Assembly (NCBI GenBank): GCA_017453665.1
Contig: JAFTEM010000021.1
Span: 13,717 to 77,716 of the forward strand
Length of the DNA stretch: 64,000 nt
From: a bacterium
Lineage (GTDB): Bacteria > Patescibacteria > JAEDAM01 > Absconditabacterales > Absconditicoccaceae
Direction: 5' to 3'
Shown here: positions 58,730-64,000 of the stretch, piece by piece
Numbering within the stretch: position 1 is the stretch's first letter
Layout: each line of letters starts with the position of its first letter
The notes under the pieces: model-generated
What the model saw: the letters and a program-made list of their open reading frames with translations, nothing else
Database searches by the model: none
Told to the model about the DNA's origin: nothing
Made by a program: the position numbers and the translations under genes

Positions 58730-59914
58730 TTATTTTTTCTTTGTAAAATTACACCATATTGATAATGCTTCATTCATCGCTTCCTTTTGATAAGAAGGGA
58801 GTTTCTTTTTTACTTTTCCATTTAATATTAGGATTTTCCAGCAATATCATTCTTTATTTTTTCCTGTTTTATCATCAAATTTTGGCTTTTTATCCGTAGT
58901 TACAAATTCAACTTCTTTTGAGTCTCATAGTTGTTGAACCTCTAGATATCCTTCATTTATCCATGAATATAATAAAATAGGAACCATATTAAAATTAGGA
59001 TATCGATGATACAGGAATGCTATTTCAGCAGGTGTCAGGTTTTTAGGAGGAGTATAATGAATAACATCTCTTACTGTTTTCCATTTCTTTCGATGGTGAA
59101 CAGGAGGTAATTTAATTGAAACATCAACCGTAGAAAAAATTAAGAGAAAGATTAGAGAGATTATCGTAAGTAGTCCAGAGCCCTGACCCTCAAAACTAAA
59201 TATATCACTATAATTATGAGTAACAGAATCCTTTTTATTACTTACAAATACCGTATATTCTCTTTTTGGGAAGGTATCCTCTAAAAATTTTATTCAAATT
59301 GTTACTCATTGTTTTGGCGGTAAATTTTGGGGTTCTTGGTTAAAAATTGTGTTTCATTCATATGTAACATCCAGCTTATCTGTAGAGCCTTTCGTTCAGA
59401 ATACAACATAATAATCTCCTGTTCTTAACTGTAGTGTATTTGGAAGATGAACAGCAAAATTAAAATTATTAATTGGCACAGCCCAATCTAGTCATAACAT
59501 ATTCCGATAAAGCTCTTGCCGTCCTGAAAAAGTTCTTATTGCTCAATCAACATAATAACTGATAACATATACTTGTTTTCATAAAACTTCATAATTTGGA
59601 GACCCGATTTTTATTTCATAGGTTCAGTCAGATTCTGTCGTTGAGAATTGATAATCTTTTACATTTACATTTGAGATTGGAGTCCTAATTGCTGTTGATT
59701 TGTCTTTTTTAAAGCGTATTGGAATATCTCTATAAATTCCATGTCTGTTTTCTGTGAAATTTACAGTTATTGTTTCTTCTACTTTCAATATTCAAGACTC
59801 TTCTAGAGTAAAATCAGCGTTATAGGAATCAATAGTATATCACGCTAGGTCTGCACTACAAACCCCCGTGATAGCAACGAATAGGAATCATAGAAAGCTT
59901 ACTAATTTTTTCAT
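58730..59914 (-). CDS. DUF2207 (YciQ-like) membrane protein, N-terminal part
   Basis: A signal peptide (residues 1-21) and an extracellular beta-sandwich domain (TIDSYNADFTLEESGILKVEETITVNF, then ENRHGIYRDIPIRF) form the DUF2207 N-terminus. A membrane segment (LLTIISLIFLLIFSTVDVS, about residue 250) and a cytoplasmic part (YTPPKNLTPAEIAFLYHRYP) follow, ending at TAA inside a run of six A at CNFTKKK. The missing half follows in the -1 frame. Together they give a usual full-length protein of about 600 residues. Either a sequencing or assembly indel, a recent mutation or programmed frameshifting. Confidence 0.82.
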
Positions 59915-60044
59915 GTATTTTTTTATTTTTAAAATCACTCTTAATTATAAGAGGAAAGGCAATTTTTTACAAATTAAACCTCTTGATTTTTCTCTATCAA
60001 TTCCTATAAGTTTTTAAACAATGATTTACTTTTTTGTCAAGCAC

Positions 60045-60716
60045 ATGAGAAAAAAGGCTTTTACTATGGTAGAGATTCTTATTGTTATTTTTGTTTTTTG
60101 AGTTTGAATCTTAGGAGTTCTTAGTGTTTTAACAAACAGCCTTGCGTATTTTGATAACATTAGCACAAAGACAAAGGCAAGTTTTTTAGCTAAAGAAGGT
60201 TTAGAAATCGCATATAATTTTAGAGATAGTAGGATTGAAGAATGACTTCCATGGAATTATTTTACAGGAAGTTGTCCTCACGAACTTTATCTATGATCTT
60301 GAGAAAGCCTTTCTACTTTTAAAATATGATTTTCTACTTGATCAAACCCATATTGGATTTTTGAAACAGGTCCTCATTATGCTGACAATGATTTTACATC
60401 ATATTTTAATAGTTATTTCCTTGAAATTTATACTTGAGAAACTGCTGGTAATGGAAGTTGATTAGGATATTTTGTATATAATCCACGCTGAGAACATGAG
60501 GAGCTTCCTGCTAAAGGATTTGCAAGATATGTTGAATTTACTCCAATCTTATTAAATCCTAATGCTGAAAGTTCAGCAGCTCTTGATGTTAATAAAATTG
60601 TAAAAATAAGTTCACATGCTCTTTATAAAAGAGGATCTCTTACTTGAGAAATTGTTCTTGAAAGTTTTATAGGAATGAAAGATACCATTCCTGCTGACCC
60701 TACTTGTATTAACTAA
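60045..60716 (+). CDS. Type IV pilin-like protein (prepilin cleavage site), gene 1
   Basis: The N-terminus RKKAFTMVEILIVIFVFGVG is a type III prepilin signal and hydrophobic helix with the conserved Glu five residues after the cleavage site. The rest of the 223 residues is globular. An in-frame ATG at 60021 would give a longer leader. It is the first of three pilin-like genes on one transcript, gap 23 bp. Role: minor pilin of the type IV pilus retracted by PilT. Confidence 0.86.
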
Positions 60717-60739
60717 TATTTATCCAATTTTTCATTGAT

Positions 60740-61420
60740 ATGAAAAAACATGCGTTTACTCTTGTTGAAGTTCTTCTTGTTCTTGTTATCTTCTGAATGC
60801 TTGTATGAATCATGCTTCAAACTTATACTACAATAACGAAAGTTTCATTTAGAATCTGACAAGATAAAGAATTAGCTAAAGAAAGTTTAATTCTTTCTCA
60901 AGTATTAGATAACATTTCTCAGACTGCGACAATTGACTATGAAGCATATAAAAATAATGGAATTTCATTGAGTGATAGTAATGGATTTGTAAAGACATTA
61001 TACCTTACTTGAGATATTTGGACTTGAACATCACTTTATACTTCATGATCGTGTTATGATTCAGTACTTTTATATGATGAAGATTATGTTGAAAAGAAAG
61101 ATCCTGAATTTGTTGATTCATGTAAACTTATTTTAAAAAGAAATAATGAAGAAATTATCTTACTTTGAGATACTGAATTCTGAAGCTGAGAATATCATGT
61201 AAGTGAGATAAAATTTAGAGTTATTCCTTATGATACAACAAAAAATATTATTTTCAGTAATGTTAGTTATAATCCATGACAACCTGCTTTTTGGATTATT
61301 TGAGCATTATATAGTAAATTCTATAATCCTAAAAAATGGAGTAATTCTAGCATTCAACCAATCCAATTCTTCTATGGATTAAAAGGAGAAACTCCAAGTA
61401 TTTATTCTTCTGATGAGTAA
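60740..61420 (+). CDS. Type IV pilin-like protein, gene 2
   Basis: Starts KKHAFTLVEVLLVLVIFGMLVGIM, a classical prepilin leader and N-terminal helix with Glu at the fifth position, in 226 residues. A Cys pair (SGSCYDSV and FVDSCKL) in the globular domain could form a disulfide. Probably a minor pilin (PilW/FimT-type). Confidence 0.86.
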
Positions 61421-61422
61421 AA

Positions 61423-62253
61423 ATGAAGATTAAAAGATTTCACTGAAATGTAACTATTCTTGCACTATTCATATTATTAGCTTGTTCTCTTTGTTGAGTA
61501 CTTGTTGCACTTTATATGAAGAATTTTATTAAATATAGTGAGGAAATTTCGTCATATGAAAAGACAAATTATCTTGCTAAAGCAGGTACTGAATTAGGAT
61601 TAGCTATTGTTTGAAGCAGGAATGTCTGAGTTGATTTTAAAGTAGATAGGTGAGAGGCTGTTGATAATTTTATGGATAACTTTGTATGTACATTTCCGTT
61701 GGATGATGATGGTAAATGTCCTCAGCAACCTAAGTTTTCAATGATAATATCTTGATTGGCGAACAGTTATAACTGATGCGATGCATGAACTCTTTATGAA
61801 GTAAAGCCTGGATTGTCTGTTGTTATTCCACTCTTTAAAGACCAATGATTAACTAATAATTCTTTTGACTGAATTCTTAATCAATGAGAGAAAAACGATA
61901 GAGGAACAGAACATCTTAGTGCTATCTGAGACAGCTCTAACCGAAAATTTTGACTTGTATGGACTGATGAAAGTACAAATACTCTAAAGATAGATCAGTG
62001 GGATGGGGCACTTAGTTCACTCAGAGTCACTCCTAATACCCTAATTTGAGCTATCAGACATTGATATTTAATTATTGCTAACCCAGATAAGACAGTTTCT
62101 AAACAAATTTGTATTAACTGAAAAGATATCCCACAAGAAACTGTTAATATTGTTAGTGTAGGATATTATAATTGAAGACAATTATGAACAGAAACTTTAG
62201 CAACAAAAGCACTCCCTGATTTCCTTCAAGGAGACAACTATCTTGTTAACTAA
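61423..62253 (+). CDS. PilX-like minor pilin component, gene 3, 276 aa
   Basis: A short basic start (MKIKRFHGNVTILALFILLACSLCGVLVALYM) gives one membrane helix; it lacks a canonical GFTLIE cleavage motif but has the PilX-like layout, with residues up to 50 followed by a globular domain. It lies 2 bp after the previous gene, so it is translationally coupled. Many glycines are TGA, including YNGRQLGTETL. A tip or assembly role for the pilus is inferred. Confidence 0.78.
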
Positions 62254-62261
62254 TTTGAAAT

Positions 62262-63707
62262 TTAATTATTTAATTCTTGCGTAAGGATTGCTGTAATATC
62301 TTTAGGATTAGCTTTTCCTTGCGTTTTTTTCATCACTTGTCATACAAAGAAACCAATCGTACTTGTCTTTCCTCATTTATACTGATCAACAATATTTGGA
62401 TTCTCTGTTATTACTTCTTTACATACTTTTCTTAAATCATCTTCAGAAAATGCAGGAGCATCAAATCCTTTTTCTTTGATGATATCTGAAGCTGAAGCTC
62501 AAGAGCTAAGCATTTCTTCCATTACTAATTTTAATTGGTTGTCTATTATTTTACCTTCTCTTGCAATTTCGAAGAATTCTATAAGTTGTTCTTCATCAAC
62601 AGGAAGCTCTGTAATAGGAACAAAATGTGCCGTCATGTATGCACTTATTTGTCCGGCAATCCATTTTGCAATAAGTTTTGCTTCAAATCCTTTTGCTAAC
62701 AATATGTTAAAGAATTGTAATGTCGAATAATCACCTATTAAGGTATTTATGAATTCTTTATTGAATCCATATTCTGATTTCATTTTTTTGATATGGTTGA
62801 ATGGAATCGTTAATGAAGTCTCTTCAACCTTTTTTAACATAGCATCATCTAGATACAATTCTGGTAAATCTGGCTCTGGAAAATATCTATAATCTAGGGC
62901 ATCTTCTTTACTTCTCATCAAGAATGATTGTCCTTTTAAATCATCTCGTCTCCTTGTTTCTTGATGAATTTCTTCTCCTGATGCTATACATTGTTCTTGT
63001 CTTAAGACTTCAGCATCAATAGCTCTTTTTATAGCTGAAAATGAGTTTATATTTTTTAGTTCTACTCTTGTTCCTAATGGATCACTTTCATTTTTTCTAA
63101 TAGAAACATTTACATCCACCCTCATTTGTCATTTTTCCATATCAGCATCTGATAGATTATTCCATTTTGCTATTCTTTGAATCTCTTTAGCGAATTCTAC
63201 AGCCTCCTCTGATGAAGAAAAATCAGGTCCTGTAACAATTTCTATTAATGGGGTTCCTGCACGATTAAAGTCAAGATACATTGTTTCTCATTGGTGAAGT
63301 GCCTTAGCAGTATCACATTCAAGATGTGCATCTGTAATTCTTACTTTTTTTTCTTGTTCATAATTATCTAAGAAAAAGTTCACTTCTCAATCTACATTAA
63401 TTGGGGTATATAACTGTGTTATTTGATAACCCATAGGAAGATCTGGATAGAAATATGATTTTCTATCAAAACGAGATGGGTTATTAAATTTACAATTTAA
63501 AGCCTTTCCTATTAGTAACCCCTTTTCTACAACTTCTTCACTTAACTGAGGTAAAGCTCCTGGTTGTCAGGTACAAACAGGGCAAATATTACTGTTTGGC
63601 TGGTTATTTTCTAAACTCTGGTCATTTTTACATCTACAAAAAATCTTGGTTTTTGTTGAGAGTTTCAAATGAATTTCTAATCAAACCGTTACTAAGGAAC
63701 TTGTCAT
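62262..63707 (-). CDS. gatB: Aspartyl/glutamyl-tRNA amidotransferase subunit B
   Basis: Subunit B of GatCAB, which converts Glu-tRNA-Gln or Asp-tRNA-Asn to the amidated form. At 481 residues it is full length: [31 protein letters not shown] with zinc-binding Cys pairs, [20 protein letters not shown] and [18 protein letters not shown] ([10 protein letters not shown]), and a C-terminal YqeY-type tail ([17 protein letters not shown]). GatA and GatC are not in the window. Its stop faces the pilin operon 8 bp away. Confidence 0.95.
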
Positions 63708-63840
63708 GAGAATTATCGTTTAGTAGATGAAAATTGATTATTTTATTAATCTTATGGATGATTTCATTAGTAGTTTTTTCACATAGTTTTTCAATACTAA
63801 AAAAATACAAAAATCTCGGTAGATTTTATACTTGATTACC

Positions 63841-64000
63841 CAAAATAACATACATTTTGTGTATTACACTGCTCAAAATGACATACATTTTGCGTATTAC
63901 ACTGCTCAAAATGACATACATTTTGCGTATTACACTGCTCAAAATGACATACATTTTGCGTATTACACTGCTCAAAATGACATACATTTTGCGTATTACA
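63841..64000. repeat. 33-bp tandem repeat array, cut by the window edge
   Basis: Units begin CAAAAT at 63841, 63874, 63907, 63940 and 63973, a strict 33-bp period. The first unit has two base changes (AAC for GAC, GTG for GCG); the others are identical. Each unit contains the inverted pair CAAAAT/ATTTTG separated by 7 bp. There are no spacers, so this is not CRISPR. Because 33 is a multiple of 3, five of six frames stay open under table 25. The array continues outside the window, upstream of gatB. Confidence 0.9.

Noticed and set aside
63841..64000. CRISPR array
   Set aside because: The 33-bp units are contiguous with no variable spacers, and no cas genes are present.

Overview
The window comes from a host-dependent CPR/Patescibacteria bacterium of the Absconditabacteria (SR1) or Gracilibacteria (BD1-5) type that reads UGA as glycine (translation table 25). 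The evidence is internal. TGA sits in frame at invariant glycines: the Walker A loops of PilT and VirD4-like ATPases, the PP-loops of TilS and MnmA, lipoprotein lipoboxes, the YigZ and GatB signatures and poly-glycine tails. TGG encodes tryptophan, and all genes end in TAA or TAG. With TGA as a stop nearly every gene shatters into short pieces; read as table 25 the window is a dense set of about 57 genes. It is AT-rich, and neighbouring genes are often only a few bases apart.

Layout. 1-2.9 kb: pilT (cut by the window edge), an EF-4/LepA without its GTPase domain, and an RsuA-type pseudouridine synthase. 2.9-6.4 kb: two hypothetical genes, then two tandem membrane-anchored paralogues, the second carrying what looks like a circularly permuted DsbA domain. 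6.7-18.3 kb: proS, a lipoprotein, a CBS protein, tRNA-Arg, an FtsH-extracellular-domain-like protein, secG, an OppA-type binding protein, tilS, anchored hypotheticals and an L,D-transpeptidase. 18.5-24.1 kb: a VirD4/TraG-type ATPase, a PilT/KH ATPase without a PIN domain and a degenerate pyruvate kinase. 24.2-32 kb: an orphan gene, mnmA, a giant polytopic membrane protein and a large lipoprotein. 32-36.4 kb: ndk, a BRO-N/Fic protein, dut, map, exonuclease III and a small membrane protein.

36.4-39.8 kb: a leftward CotH / DUF4956 / VTC operon whose CotH protein has a Gly/Met-rich insert coded mainly by TGA. 40-44.7 kb: tRNA-Ser, a YqeY-like gene, a duplicated VirB2-like pilin pair, an M23 peptidase and a YigZ homologue. 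44.7-50 kb: a two-subunit 2-oxoacid:ferredoxin oxidoreductase, queA, a HemW-like radical SAM protein and a DUF5684 protein. 50.1-56.8 kb: an envelope block (U32 peptidase, LtaS-GDPD fusion, flippase, membrane protein). 57-64 kb: trpS, a frameshifted DUF2207 gene, three type IV pilin-like genes, gatB and a 33-bp tandem repeat array running off the edge.

The genes cover translation and tRNA modification, surface appendages (type IV pili and T4SS-like parts), envelope remodelling and redox folding. There is almost no biosynthesis, as expected for an organism living on other cells. Three genes (24245-24727, ndk, 35860-36351) use no TGA, have a different codon style, and each has its own 17-bp-spaced promoter and terminator.
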